Origin: Phaeovulum molybdatiresistens | Lineage (GTDB): Bacteria; Pseudomonadota; Alphaproteobacteria; Rhodobacterales; Rhodobacteraceae | DNA length: 64,000 nucleotides | Assembly (NCBI RefSeq): GCF_023544865.1 | Contig: NZ_JAMJFX010000013.1 | Span: forward strand, 1-64,000 | Reading direction: 5' to 3' | In this document: positions 54,297 to 62,843 of the stretch, piece by piece | Numbering within the stretch: position 1 is the stretch's first letter | How the letters are laid out: every line of letters starts with the position of its first letter | Position numbers and translations under genes: made by a program | Notes under the pieces: generated by a model | Seen by the model: only the letters and a program-made list of their open reading frames with translations | What the model was told of the DNA's origin: nothing | The model's database searches: none

Positions 54297-55492
54297 CCGC
54301 CCGGCCCAAGCAGACGCGCGACGATATGATCCGCGATCGGAATGGCCGAGGTGGCCGCGGGTGAGGGCGCGTTACAGACATGAAGGCTGTGGCGCCCGTC
54401 CATGAACAGGAAATCGTCGATCAGGCGGCCATCGCGGGCGACGGCCTGCGCGCGCACCCCGGCACGATATGGCGCAAGATCGCGCAATCCGATCCGGTCG
54501 CAATAACGCCGCACCTTGCGCAAATACAACGGGCGCGCGACCGAGGCGGCAAGTTCCCCCATCGCCGGTCCGAAATTGCGGGCCAACACCCGCCAAAACC
54601 CCGGCCAGGCAAGGCTTTGTGCCAGATCGGATGGCGAAACATCCATCTTTCCATAGCCTTCGCGCTTCATCGCCAGCACCGCATTCGGCCCAACTGTAAA
54701 CCCGCCATCCATCTTGCGCGTCAGATGCACACCAAGGAAGGGGCGTTCCGGATCGGGCACCGGATAGATCAGCCGACGCACCAGATCCTTGGGCTGGTTC
54801 AGAATACGGAAATATTCACCACGAAACGGGATGATACGGAATTGCGGGTCGAGGCCAAAGGCACCGGCCATCCTGTCGGCATGCAGCCCCGCGCAGAAAA
54901 CGGCCTTTCCTGCAGAAATAGAGCCTGTTTTTGTGCGGATCGTGACGCCCGTTTCCGCTTCAACTCCACCAAGGACACGGACACCCAGGCGGATTGTGCC
55001 GCCGCGTTCGGCAAACAGGCGCGCCATATGGGCCGCGACCGCGCCGAAATCGACGATGCCGGTATCTGGGGACCATAGCGCAGCCAGGCTGTGGATGTTC
55101 GGCTCCCACTTGCGGGCGGTGTCACCCGGGATTTGCTCGATGCGGATGCCATTGGCGCTGGCGCGTTGAAACAGCGCCTGCATGCGTGGCAGTTCCGCGG
55201 GGTCGGTTGCGACGATCAGCTTGCCGCAGGTTTCATGCGCAATGCCGTGTTCGTCGCAAAAGACGCGCGTGGCCGCGGCGCCATCGCGGCAGAACCGCGC
55301 CTTCAGGCTGCCGGGGGCATAGTAGACACCGGCATGGATCACGCCCGAATTGCGCCCGGTCTGATGCTGGGCGACCGCCCCCTCTTTTTCCAGCAAAAGG
55401 ATGCGCGCGCGCGGGTGCAGCGCCTGAAGGCGCAAGGCCGTGGCAAGCCCCACGATGCCGCCGCCGACCACCACGAAATCCGCCGTTTCCAT
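54293..55492 (-). CDS. lhgO: L-2-hydroxyglutarate oxidase
   Basis: FAD enzyme of the DAO family that oxidises L-2-hydroxyglutarate to 2-oxoglutarate and passes electrons to the membrane. The FAD motif DFVVVGGGIVGLATALRLQA is at the N-terminus. QHQTGRNSGVIHAGVYYAPG and SLKARFCRDG are strong LhgO signatures; GEYFRI and VHLTRKMDGGFTVGPNAVLA follow. The protein has 399 residues. It lies 2 bases after the DUF1850 gene and overlaps dctB, tying it to uptake and sensing genes. Confidence 0.93.
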   Translation of the reverse strand: METADFVVVGGGIVGLATALRLQALHPRARILLLEKEGAVAQHQTGRNSGVIHAGVYYAPGSLKARFCRDGAAATRVFCDEHGIAHETCGKLIVATDPAELPRMQALFQRASANGIRIEQIPGDTARKWEPNIHSLAALWSPDTGIVDFGAVAAHMARLFAERGGTIRLGVRVLGGVEAETGVTIRTKTGSISAGKAVFCAGLHADRMAGAFGLDPQFRIIPFRGEYFRILNQPKDLVRRLIYPVPDPERPFLGVHLTRKMDGGFTVGPNAVLAMKREGYGKMDVSPSDLAQSLAWPGFWRVLARNFGPAMGELAASVARPLYLRKVRRYCDRIGLRDLAPYRAGVRAQAVARDGRLIDDFLFMDGRHSLHVCNAPSPAATSAIPIADHIVARLLGPGG

Positions 55493-55494
55493 AT

Positions 55495-55857
55495 CTAGCC
55501 TCCGCAGGGGGCAAGCGTGATTGCATCGCCGGGGGCTGCGCCCAGTTCGCGACAGTCATCCCCGTCACACAGCCGCCACCCTGCCCGCGTTGCGCCAGAG
55601 GCGGCAAGCGTCAGGGTTGGCAGCGGCGGCAGGGACGGGGCCCAGACCCACCAGCCATCGACCAGGCGGGCGTCGGGGCCCGGATCCATCCCCGCGCCAG
55701 AACCTTTCACGGCGGCGCGGGTCAGCTTCAGGCCAACTGGCGTGATCTGCCACGCTTCTTGCCAGGCGATCCTTTCCACCGAATGTTCCCATTCCAGCGT
55801 GAAAGCATCGCCCGACAGCGACAGAAGCGTGGCCCCGATCATCAGGCAGGCGGTCAT
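55495..55857 (-). CDS. DUF1850 protein
   Basis: A small protein of 120 residues, beginning with a hydrophobic segment (MTACLMIGATLLSLSGDA) that is a signal or membrane anchor. The mature domain shows FTLEWEHSVERIAWQEAW and the block AAVKGSGAGMDPGPDARLVD, which are the hallmarks of DUF1850. Such genes accompany TAXI-TRAP transporters in many bacteria; their function is not established. ATG at 55857 overlaps the TRAP permease stop (ATGA). Confidence 0.88.
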   Translation of the reverse strand: MTACLMIGATLLSLSGDAFTLEWEHSVERIAWQEAWQITPVGLKLTRAAVKGSGAGMDPGPDARLVDGWWVWAPSLPPLPTLTLAASGATRAGWRLCDGDDCRELGAAPGDAITLAPCGG

Positions 55858-57953
55858 GCCGCCACGCGACCGCGCCGGAACCAAAGCGCCGCGGCAAACA
55901 GGGCAACAAGGGCAAAGCCGATTTCATCGGTAATCGGCATCGCCGCGACCAAGGTGAACGCCCCCGCCATCGCCAGCGAACGTTCCCAGAAGGCAAGATC
56001 GCGACCCAGCCAACCGATCACAGCAGCACCCCAAAGCCCGATCGACAGCACGGCCTTCAACACAATGTAGGCCACCGCAGGCGCAAAGCCGATGGCCTCG
56101 GCCAAGGGGCCGCCGGGTTGCAGCATCAAAGCCGGGGTATAGACCGCCATGAACGGGATGACGAAACCGGCCGCCGCGACCTTGATCGCCTCAAGCGAGA
56201 TGCGAAGGCCGTTTTCCTTGGCAATCGGTGCCGCCGCGAAACAGGCCAGGGCCACCGGCGGCGTCAGATCGGCAAGGATGCCGAAGTAGAACACGAACAT
56301 GTGCGACACGATCAGCGGCACACCCAGTTCCAGCAGCGCCGGACCCGCGATCGATGAGGTGATGATGTAGTTCGGGATCGTGGGAATCCCCATGCCCAGC
56401 ACGATGCAGGTGATCATCGTCAGCACCAGCGACAGGAACAGGTTCTTTTCGCCCACGCCTACGATGAACTGGCCAAAGGTATTGGCCGCCCCGGTCAGCG
56501 TCATCACACCGATGATCACGCCCACCAGCGCACAGGCAATGCCCACCGGCAGCGCCGTCTTGGCCCCGTCGGCCAGGCTGTCACGGCAGATGGCCAGCGT
56601 TTCGCGCCCGCCCTTGGACAGGGCGTTGACGACGATCAGCGCCACAATCGCGGCGGTGACCACCCAGATGCCGAATTTGAAGAAGGCGGCGGCGATCAGG
56701 CCCAAGCCGATCCAGAAGATCACCCGGATCGCACCGGCCGGCAGACCCAGCGCCACCGAACCGCCAAGGATCAGCAGCACCGTCAGCGCCAGACCGATCG
56801 TGCCGGCGAACAGCGGTGTGTAGCCCGAAAACAGCAGGTAGACGAGCACTGCCAGCGGCAGGATCAGATACCAGCTTTCCTTCAGCGCCTTGCGGGGGGA
56901 AGGCAGTTCGTCGCGCGACAGGCCGCGCAGGTTGCGGCGGCCCGCTTCAAGATGCACCATCCAGAACGCGCCCAGGAAATACAGGATCGCGGGGATCAGC
57001 GCGGCCTTGACCACCTCGACATAATCAACACCCAGGGTTTCGGCCATGATGAAGGCAACCGCGCCCATCACCGGCGGCATGATCTGACCACCCATGGATG
57101 CCGTCGCCTCTACGCCACCAGCAAAGGCCGGGCGATAGCCAAAGCTTTTCATCAGCGGGATGGTGAACTGCCCGGTGGTGACGACATTGGCCACCCCTGA
57201 CCCCGAAATCGTGCCCATCAGGCCCGAGGACAGAACCGACACCTTCGCCGCGCCGCCCTGTTTGTGCCCGACAAGGCCCAGCGACACGTCGGTGAACAGG
57301 CGGATCATCCCCGCCTTTTCCAGAAACGCACCGAACAGGATGAACAGGAAGATATAACTTGAGGATACATAGGTCGGGATGCCGTAGATGCCCTCGGTGC
57401 CATAGGCCAGATGCTCAATCACCTGCGCGAAATCATAGCCGCGGTGATTAAGCGGCGCGGGCAGGTGCTGGCCAAACAGCGCGTAGGACAGAAAGAGCGC
57501 CGAAATGATCGGCAGCGCCGGCCCCATCAGCGCCCAGGCAGCGACAAAGACCGTGCCGATGGCGATCACGCCCAGCACGATATCGCGGGGCAAGGGGTCA
57601 CCGGCGCGCATCAGAAGCGGGACATAGTCCCAATATTGATAAAGCGCCACGACTACGCCCAGCCCGGCCATGGCCCAGGCCAGCGCCTTCACGGCGGGGC
57701 CCGCCTTGCGTGCCAGCGCCAGAAGCGGAAAGCCCAGAAGCAGCAGGAAACCGACGTGGAACGCCCTGACGATCTGGCTTGCGAAGTCGATCAGATGCGC
57801 GGCAGTGGCGATCTGGAAGGCGGAAAACGCGACCGCAATCCAGAACAGGGTGCGACCTTCGGCGCCGCCCGGAAAGCTGTCGGCCAAAGGATCGTGGATA
57901 GACAGGTCGGGCGCGCTATCGGGCATTTTGTGTTTCGGGTTGTCGTGCAGCAT
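55854..57953 (-). CDS. TRAP transporter fused permease (4TM/12TM)
   Basis: Fused DctQ and DctM-type membrane subunits of a TAXI-TRAP transporter (699 residues). About sixteen or more hydrophobic stretches are visible. The DctM motifs are SVLSSGLMGTISGSGVANVV, GGQIMPPVMGAVAFIMAETL and CIVLGMGIPTIPNYIITSSI. The start ATG follows GAGGAACGG. It lies about 70 bases after the binding-protein gene. It uses a sodium or proton gradient rather than ATP. The substrate is likely a dicarboxylate or glutamate-like acid, from the neighbouring lhgO and DctB. Confidence 0.93.
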   Translation of the reverse strand: MLHDNPKHKMPDSAPDLSIHDPLADSFPGGAEGRTLFWIAVAFSAFQIATAAHLIDFASQIVRAFHVGFLLLLGFPLLALARKAGPAVKALAWAMAGLGVVVALYQYWDYVPLLMRAGDPLPRDIVLGVIAIGTVFVAAWALMGPALPIISALFLSYALFGQHLPAPLNHRGYDFAQVIEHLAYGTEGIYGIPTYVSSSYIFLFILFGAFLEKAGMIRLFTDVSLGLVGHKQGGAAKVSVLSSGLMGTISGSGVANVVTTGQFTIPLMKSFGYRPAFAGGVEATASMGGQIMPPVMGAVAFIMAETLGVDYVEVVKAALIPAILYFLGAFWMVHLEAGRRNLRGLSRDELPSPRKALKESWYLILPLAVLVYLLFSGYTPLFAGTIGLALTVLLILGGSVALGLPAGAIRVIFWIGLGLIAAAFFKFGIWVVTAAIVALIVVNALSKGGRETLAICRDSLADGAKTALPVGIACALVGVIIGVMTLTGAANTFGQFIVGVGEKNLFLSLVLTMITCIVLGMGIPTIPNYIITSSIAGPALLELGVPLIVSHMFVFYFGILADLTPPVALACFAAAPIAKENGLRISLEAIKVAAAGFVIPFMAVYTPALMLQPGGPLAEAIGFAPAVAYIVLKAVLSIGLWGAAVIGWLGRDLAFWERSLAMAGAFTLVAAMPITDEIGFALVALFAAALWFRRGRVAA

Positions 57954-58022
57954 CCGTTCCTCCGCGATACAACAGAAAAGGCGGGCAGCGCGCGGCTGCC
58001 CGACCTTGCCGACTTTCGGATC

Positions 58023-58973
58023 TTACATCAGACCCTGTTCACGGTAATAGCGTTCCGCCCCCGGATGCAGCGGGATCGGCATGCCTTCAATGGCCTTTTG
58101 CAGATCGATCGCCGCCGCCGCGTTGTGCGCCGCCGCCAGCGTTTCCAGGTTCTCGAACAGCAGCTTGGTCATCTGATAGGCAGTTTCTTCATCCACGCCA
58201 TCATGGGTCACAAGGAAGTTGACGACCGCCACGGTCGGCACGTCTTCATCCTGGCCCTGATAGGTGCCCGCGGGGATAGTAGCGGCGATGTAGGGCGCGC
58301 CCAGTTTTTCGGCGATATCCGCCGGAATAGAGACGATTTCGATCGCCTGGGTGGTGCCCAGATCCTTCAGCGAGGCAACCCCAAGACCCGCCGATTGCAG
58401 GGTGGCGTCCAGTTGCCGATTCTTCATCAGTTCAACCGATTCCGCAAACGGCAGGTATTCCACCTTGCCCAGATCGGCATAGCTCATGCCGGCCGCCTCA
58501 AGGATGGCGCGGGCGTTCAGTTCGGTGCCCGATTTCGCCGCGCCAACCGACAGGCCCTTGCCCGCCAGGTCGGCAAGGCTGGTCACGCCGGATTCCGCTG
58601 AGGCCGCAATCTGGATGTAGTTCGGATAAACCGCCGCAATGCCACGCAGCTTGTCCAAGGGTGCCTTGAAACCGGCATCCTCGTTGCCTTCCCAGGCGAA
58701 TTTCACGGAATCCCCCAGCGCAAGGCCCAGTTCGCCCTTGCCCTGCTGCAGCAGATTCAGGTTTTCGACCGAAGCTTTGGTGGCCTGCACCTGGGTGCGC
58801 GCACCGTCGATGCCGTCGGCATAGACCTTGGACAGCGCAACCCCAAGGGGGTAGTAAACGCCCGACGTGCCGCCGGTCAGAATGTTGATGAATTGTTCGG
58901 CCTGCGCGGACAGGGGGGCCACGCTAAGCGCCGCCCCGGCAACAATCGCGCCGAGCTTCAGTTTGATGGTCAT
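58023..58973 (-). CDS. TAXI-family TRAP substrate-binding protein
   Basis: Periplasmic receptor that delivers substrate to the TRAP permease. The signal peptide is MTIKLKLGAIVAGAALSVAP, cleaved near LSAQAEQ. The family signature INILTGGTSGVYYPLGVALS follows, with VQATKASVENLNLLQQGKGE and GLSVGAAKSGTELNARAIL. The start at 58973 has GGAGGAG at good distance; ATG 58979 is the alternative and the frame to 59048 is not supported. The product has 316 residues. It heads the transporter operon; a perfect inverted repeat lies just upstream. Confidence 0.93.
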   Translation of the reverse strand: MTIKLKLGAIVAGAALSVAPLSAQAEQFINILTGGTSGVYYPLGVALSKVYADGIDGARTQVQATKASVENLNLLQQGKGELGLALGDSVKFAWEGNEDAGFKAPLDKLRGIAAVYPNYIQIAASAESGVTSLADLAGKGLSVGAAKSGTELNARAILEAAGMSYADLGKVEYLPFAESVELMKNRQLDATLQSAGLGVASLKDLGTTQAIEIVSIPADIAEKLGAPYIAATIPAGTYQGQDEDVPTVAVVNFLVTHDGVDEETAYQMTKLLFENLETLAAAHNAAAAIDLQKAIEGMPIPLHPGAERYYREQGLM

Positions 58974-59000
58974 CGTCATCTCCTCCTCAGGACAATGGGT

Positions 59001-59023
59001 CGCATCGTTATGCGAACGATGCG
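59001..59023. promoter_or_regulatory. Perfect 9-base inverted repeat before the TAXI gene
   Basis: CGCATCGTT and AACGATGCG flank a 5-base centre ATGCG. It lies 28-50 bases upstream of the TAXI binding protein start, typical of an operator. It may be bound by the DctD-like regulator or another repressor; the sequence gives no identity. A hairpin in the mRNA leader is the alternative. Confidence 0.5.
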
Positions 59024-59126
59024 GGATGGTTGCTGAAAAATCAGGCACCGCTCAAGAAATTGAAGCAACTGGGTGCAAGAAACTTCGCAGATTTCCGCCA
59101 AAGGTGGCGCAGAAAATCGCCTGCGG

Positions 59127-59828
59127 TCAATGCACGCGGTAACGGCCCCAGATCGCCTTTTCGCCCATCCGCGCGACAAAATCGTCATGCGCCCTGGCCT
59201 CGGCCTCGGTCAGGCGGGGGGGCAATGGCTGCGGCCGGGGGCGGGGGCGCCAATCGTCGGAAGGGCCGGCATCGGCAAGGCCCGCGGTTTCGGTGTGCAG
59301 GCCAAAACCCGGCTGGCGCCCGCCGATCAGTTCCAGATAGACCTCGGCCAGGATTTCGCTGTCCAGCAGCGCGCCATGCTTTTCACGCATGGAATTGTCG
59401 ATGCCAAACCGGCGGCACAGCGCATCCAGCGAGGCCGGAGAGCCGGGGAACTTGCGCCGTGCGATCATCAGCGTATCCAGCGCCCGGTCATTGCCGATCA
59501 AGGGCATCTTGGCCCAGCCCAGTTCGGCATTCAGGAATTTCATGTCAAAGGCGGCGTTGTGGATCACCAGCTTGGAATCCGGGCCGATGAAGTCCAGAAA
59601 TGCCTGGGCGATCTCGGCAAAGCGGGGTTTGTCTTTCAGGAAATCGTCGCTGATGCCGTGAACATCAAAGGCTTCCTGCGGCATTTTTTGATCAGGCTGA
59701 ATATATTGATGGTAGGTTCGGCCGGTGGGGACGTGGTTGAAAAGTTCTACCGCGCCGATTTCCACGATGCGGTGGCCTTCGGACGGTTCAAAGCCGGTGG
59801 TTTCGGTATCCAGAACGATTTCACGCAT
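59127..59828 (-). CDS. dnaQ: DNA polymerase III epsilon subunit
   Basis: Proofreading 3'-5' exonuclease of the replicative polymerase. ExoI is REIVLDTETTGFEPSEGHRI, ExoII is VIHNAAFDMKFLNAEL and the ExoIII-epsilon block HGALLDSEILAEVYLEL contains the catalytic His and Asp. A Pro/Arg-rich linker (WRPRPRPQPLPPRL) leads to the C-terminal helix that binds the alpha subunit. The 233-residue length is normal. It overlaps coaE by 8 bases. Confidence 0.95.
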   Translation of the reverse strand: MREIVLDTETTGFEPSEGHRIVEIGAVELFNHVPTGRTYHQYIQPDQKMPQEAFDVHGISDDFLKDKPRFAEIAQAFLDFIGPDSKLVIHNAAFDMKFLNAELGWAKMPLIGNDRALDTLMIARRKFPGSPASLDALCRRFGIDNSMREKHGALLDSEILAEVYLELIGGRQPGFGLHTETAGLADAGPSDDWRPRPRPQPLPPRLTEAEARAHDDFVARMGEKAIWGRYRVH

Positions 59829-60426
59829 CTTGCCCCCGGATCTTTGCGATCAAGCTTTGCACGGCCTGACGGGTCGCATCAAGGGTCAGCGTTTCGATGA
59901 CATAATCGGCACGCGCGCGCTTTTCCGCATCAGGCATCTGCCGGGACAGGATCAGGTCCAACTGCTGTTCGGTCATGCCGGGCCGTTGCAGGACGCGGGC
60001 GCGCTGCAACGCAGGCGGTGCCGATACGACAAGGGTTGCATCGCAATCGCGATCAGCCCCCGTTTCGAACAAAAGCGGGATATCCAGCAAGACGAGATCA
60101 GCATCGCGATGCGCGTCCAGAAAGGCCAGCCGGGCAGCCGTGGTCAAGGGATGAACAATCGATTCCAGCCGGGATAGAGCCGTTTTGTCCGCTGCCAGAA
60201 TGGCCTTCAGGACGGCGCGATCCACCGCGCCGTCACGCACGGCTTCGGGAAAGACGGCAGCGATCGCCGGCACGGCGGCACCGCCCGGCGCGTAAAGCGC
60301 ATGCACCGTTGCATCTGCATCCCAGACCGGAACACCCTGCGCCGCGAACATCGCAGCGGTCGTCGATTTTCCCATGCCGATTGAGCCGGTCAGGCCAAGA
60401 CGGAACGGACCCTTGCGTGACATCAT
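59821..60426 (-). CDS. coaE: Dephospho-CoA kinase
   Basis: Last step of coenzyme A synthesis. The P-loop is LGLTGSIGMGKSTTAAMFAA. VWDADATVHALYAPGGAAVP, IVHPLTTAARLAFLDAH and LDIPLLFETGADRDCDATLV are conserved. There are two adjacent ATG codons (60426 and 60423) overlapping the aroE stop. The product of about 201 residues is cytoplasmic. It belongs to the maf-aroE-coaE-dnaQ operon. Confidence 0.95.
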   Translation of the reverse strand: MMSRKGPFRLGLTGSIGMGKSTTAAMFAAQGVPVWDADATVHALYAPGGAAVPAIAAVFPEAVRDGAVDRAVLKAILAADKTALSRLESIVHPLTTAARLAFLDAHRDADLVLLDIPLLFETGADRDCDATLVVSAPPALQRARVLQRPGMTEQQLDLILSRQMPDAEKRARADYVIETLTLDATRQAVQSLIAKIRGQDA

Positions 60427-61262
60427 GCGCCCAGCACCGCGTTGCGTAGGCTGTCGGTGACGTCGGGGCGCAGGCCGAACCAGCGTTCAAAACCCGGAAC
60501 CGCCTGATGCAGCAGCATCCCAAGCCCGTCAACAACCGTGCAGCCCAGGGCCTCGGCCTGTTCCAGAAGCGGGGTGCGCAGGGGTGTGTAGACAATATCC
60601 GTCACAACGGCTTTGGGGGACAACGCATCCAGCGGAATTCGGAAATCCGGTTTGCCGACCATGCCCAGCGACGAAGTGTTCACCACCGTTGCCGCGCCAT
60701 CCAGCATGTTTCCGGCTTGCCCCCAGTCATAGACGACCAGACGCGCGCCAAATTCGCTGCGCAGGGTTTCTGCCCGGGCACGGGTGCGGTTTGCGATGCG
60801 CAGTTCGGGCACACCCGCCTCTAGCAATGAAGCGACGACCGCGCGGGCGGCCCCGCCCGCACCGATCACCGCGGCAGGACCGGCGCCGGGGTCCCAGGCG
60901 GGCGCATTCTGGCGCAGGTTTGCGATAAAGCCGTATCCGTCGGTATTATCGGCGTGAATGCGCCCGTCGGGAAGGAAGATCAACGTGTTCGCCGCACCGA
61001 TCAAGGCCGCGCGATCCGACACAACATCGGCGATTTTCAACGCCGCTTCCTTGTGCGGAATGGTGACGTTGCACCCGACAAAACCAGCCTTCGGCAACGT
61101 CCGCAGCACGGTTTCAAGGTTGTGCGCTGCCACATCCATGGGAATATAGAACCCTTGGATGCCATAGCTGCGCAACCAATGCCCGTGCAGCGCCGGTGAG
61201 CGGGAATGGGCCACGGGCGAGCCGATCACGCCGGCCAGTGGAATGCGGGGATGGTCTGTCAT
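60423..61262 (-). CDS. aroE: Shikimate dehydrogenase
   Basis: NADPH-dependent reduction of 3-dehydroshikimate. The substrate site is GVIGSPVAHSRSPALHGHWL, the catalytic Lys is in NVTIPHKEAALKIAD, and the nucleotide site is AAVIGAGGAARAVVASLLEA. GLGMLLHQAVPGFERWFG is the C-terminal block. The protein has 279 residues and overlaps maf by ATGA. Confidence 0.95.
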   Translation of the reverse strand: MTDHPRIPLAGVIGSPVAHSRSPALHGHWLRSYGIQGFYIPMDVAAHNLETVLRTLPKAGFVGCNVTIPHKEAALKIADVVSDRAALIGAANTLIFLPDGRIHADNTDGYGFIANLRQNAPAWDPGAGPAAVIGAGGAARAVVASLLEAGVPELRIANRTRARAETLRSEFGARLVVYDWGQAGNMLDGAATVVNTSSLGMVGKPDFRIPLDALSPKAVVTDIVYTPLRTPLLEQAEALGCTVVDGLGMLLHQAVPGFERWFGLRPDVTDSLRNAVLGA

Positions 61263-61852
61263 GTACTCAGCTCTCCTCGGACGCGCAGCCAGTTGAGGAA
61301 TTCGACAAGGGGTAGGCCCAGCACGGCAAAGTAATCGCCTTCAATGGCCGAGAAAAGCCGAACGCCTTCCTCTTCCAGCTTATAGCAGCCGACTGCATGA
61401 CGGATGCTGTGCCAGTTACGGGCAACATAGGATTCAATGAAATCCGGGGTCAGGTCATGCATGGTCAGACGAACCTCGGCGACATGGCGCCAAAGCGGTA
61501 TGCCATCGCCTGCGCAAACCAGCGCCGACAGCAGCCGATGCGTGCGGCCGGACAGTTGCGCGAGCTGGTCGCAGGCATCCTGCGGGGTGGCGGGCTTGGA
61601 AAAGATCGCGCCCTTCAGCTCCAGCACCTGATCGGCGCCGAGGACTAATGCCCCGGGATGGCGGGCGGACACCTTCAGTGCCTTCATCTCGGCCAAGGTA
61701 TCGGCCACATCGCGCGGATGGGCAGATTCCGCCATCAGGGCGTCGCGGATTGCGTCTTCGTCGATACGGGCGGGTTCAACCTGCAGGTCCAGCCCCGCGT
61801 TGCGCAGAAGGGTTGCCCGGATCTGGGATGCAGAGGCAAGGATGATGTGCAT
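61259..61852 (-). CDS. maf: Maf-family nucleotide pyrophosphatase
   Basis: House-cleaning nucleoside triphosphate pyrophosphatase. The signature ILASASQIRATLLRNAGL begins the protein, followed by KVSARHPGALVLGADQVLEL and DYFAVLGLPLVEFLNWLR. I chose ATG at 61852 (MHIILAS, 197 residues); the frame to 61921 lies in the origin-like gap. A perfect DnaA box lies six bases upstream. First gene of the maf-aroE-coaE-dnaQ run. Confidence 0.93.
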   Translation of the reverse strand: MHIILASASQIRATLLRNAGLDLQVEPARIDEDAIRDALMAESAHPRDVADTLAEMKALKVSARHPGALVLGADQVLELKGAIFSKPATPQDACDQLAQLSGRTHRLLSALVCAGDGIPLWRHVAEVRLTMHDLTPDFIESYVARNWHSIRHAVGCYKLEEEGVRLFSAIEGDYFAVLGLPLVEFLNWLRVRGELST

Positions 61853-62255
61853 GGGCGTGTGGATAAAGCGGCCTGAGGATAAGGGGCAATCCTGGGGAGA
61901 AGTGCCGAACCCCTGATCCATCCCCGTTTCCGGTCGGTCTTGTCAAGCAACTGCGCGGGTTTTCCACCTGTTGGCGGTGCTTCAAGCGTCCTGTGGGATT
62001 TTGCCGCGCCCCACCATGTATCCGCGAATTATCCACAATCTTGTCAGCCGTCAAACTTCCCGCAACGTGTTGAAATACAACTGAAACATAAAACTTTCCC
62101 AAGGGCACAAAATTTTATGGAAATCGGCGCTGTCGCTGGGGACAAGATGTTTACAACGCGTTAATCCCCATCGTCCACAGGGCTTACATCATCATCATCT
62201 TTTCTTTTATTTCTTCTTATCATTAAGAAGAGGTTGTTACGGAAAGGTTACGCAT
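61853..62255. other. oriC: Candidate chromosomal replication origin (oriC)
   Basis: This 403-base gap between divergent maf and hemJ holds several DnaA-box matches: TGTGGATAA at 61858-61866 (perfect), TGAGGATAA at 61874-61882 (one mismatch), TTTTCCACC at 61960-61968 (two), TTATCCACA at 62029-62037 (perfect) and TCGTCCACA at 62171-62179 (two). From about 62188 to 62232 it is AT-rich and pyrimidine-rich (TTTCTTTTATTTCTTCTT at 62201-62218), like an unwinding element. The maf-aroE-coaE-dnaQ and hem/rho neighbours are typical of alphaproteobacterial origins. No gene is visible in the gap. Confidence 0.65.
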
Positions 62256-62720
62256 ATGACGGATTTTCTCGCCTCGACCTACCCATGGATCAAATCCATG
62301 CATGTCATGTCGATCCTCGCGTGGATGGCGGGGCTGTTCTACTTACCCCGACTGTATGTTTACCACGTTGAAGGGCTGAAGAAGCAGGGCGTGGTGCGGG
62401 GATCGGATATGGATTTGCTGTTTCAGCACCAGGAAAGGCTGCTGCTTAAGGCGATCATGAATCCTGCGATGATTTCCAGCTGGCTGTTCGGTCTGGCGCT
62501 GGTTCTGACCCCGGGGATTGTTGACTGGACCTCGGCCTGGCCTTGGGCGAAGGGGGCGGGGGTCATCGGCATGACCTGGTTTCACATGTGGTGTGCGGCG
62601 CGGCGCAAGGATTTGGCGAGCGGGGCGAACCAGCTGACCGGCCGCCAGTACCGGATGATGAACGAGGTGCCGACGCTGTTCATGATCGTGATCGTGCTGG
62701 CGGTGATCGTCAAATTCTGA
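62256..62720 (+). CDS. hemJ: Protoporphyrinogen oxidase HemJ
   Basis: Membrane enzyme of haem synthesis that oxidises protoporphyrinogen IX in bacteria without HemG or HemY. The protein of 154 residues has about four membrane segments. The conserved His is in IKSMHVMSILAWMAGLFYLP; RLYVYHV, and WFHMWCAARRKDLASGAN follow. NEVPTLFMIVIVLAVIVKF is the C-terminal block. The ATG has GGAAAGG upstream. It lies between the origin-like gap and rho, on the same strand as rho. Confidence 0.93.
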   Translation: MTDFLASTYPWIKSMHVMSILAWMAGLFYLPRLYVYHVEGLKKQGVVRGSDMDLLFQHQERLLLKAIMNPAMISSWLFGLALVLTPGIVDWTSAWPWAKGAGVIGMTWFHMWCAARRKDLASGANQLTGRQYRMMNEVPTLFMIVIVLAVIVKF

Positions 62721-62843
62721 GCTTTTGTTGACTCGGGCATGATTGACGCTTAGATGGCGGTCAAACCTCTGCCGTCCGGCATGAGGGCTTCCGATATTTC
62801 ATATTTGCGCCGCATGACGGTCGCCAGAGCGAGTGGGCCCCCC

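Noticed and set aside
62188..62200. CATCATCATCATC as a microsatellite or CRISPR-like repeat
   Set aside because: Only four units of three bases. It is better seen as part of the AT/pyrimidine-rich origin tract. No CRISPR repeat-spacer pattern exists in the window.
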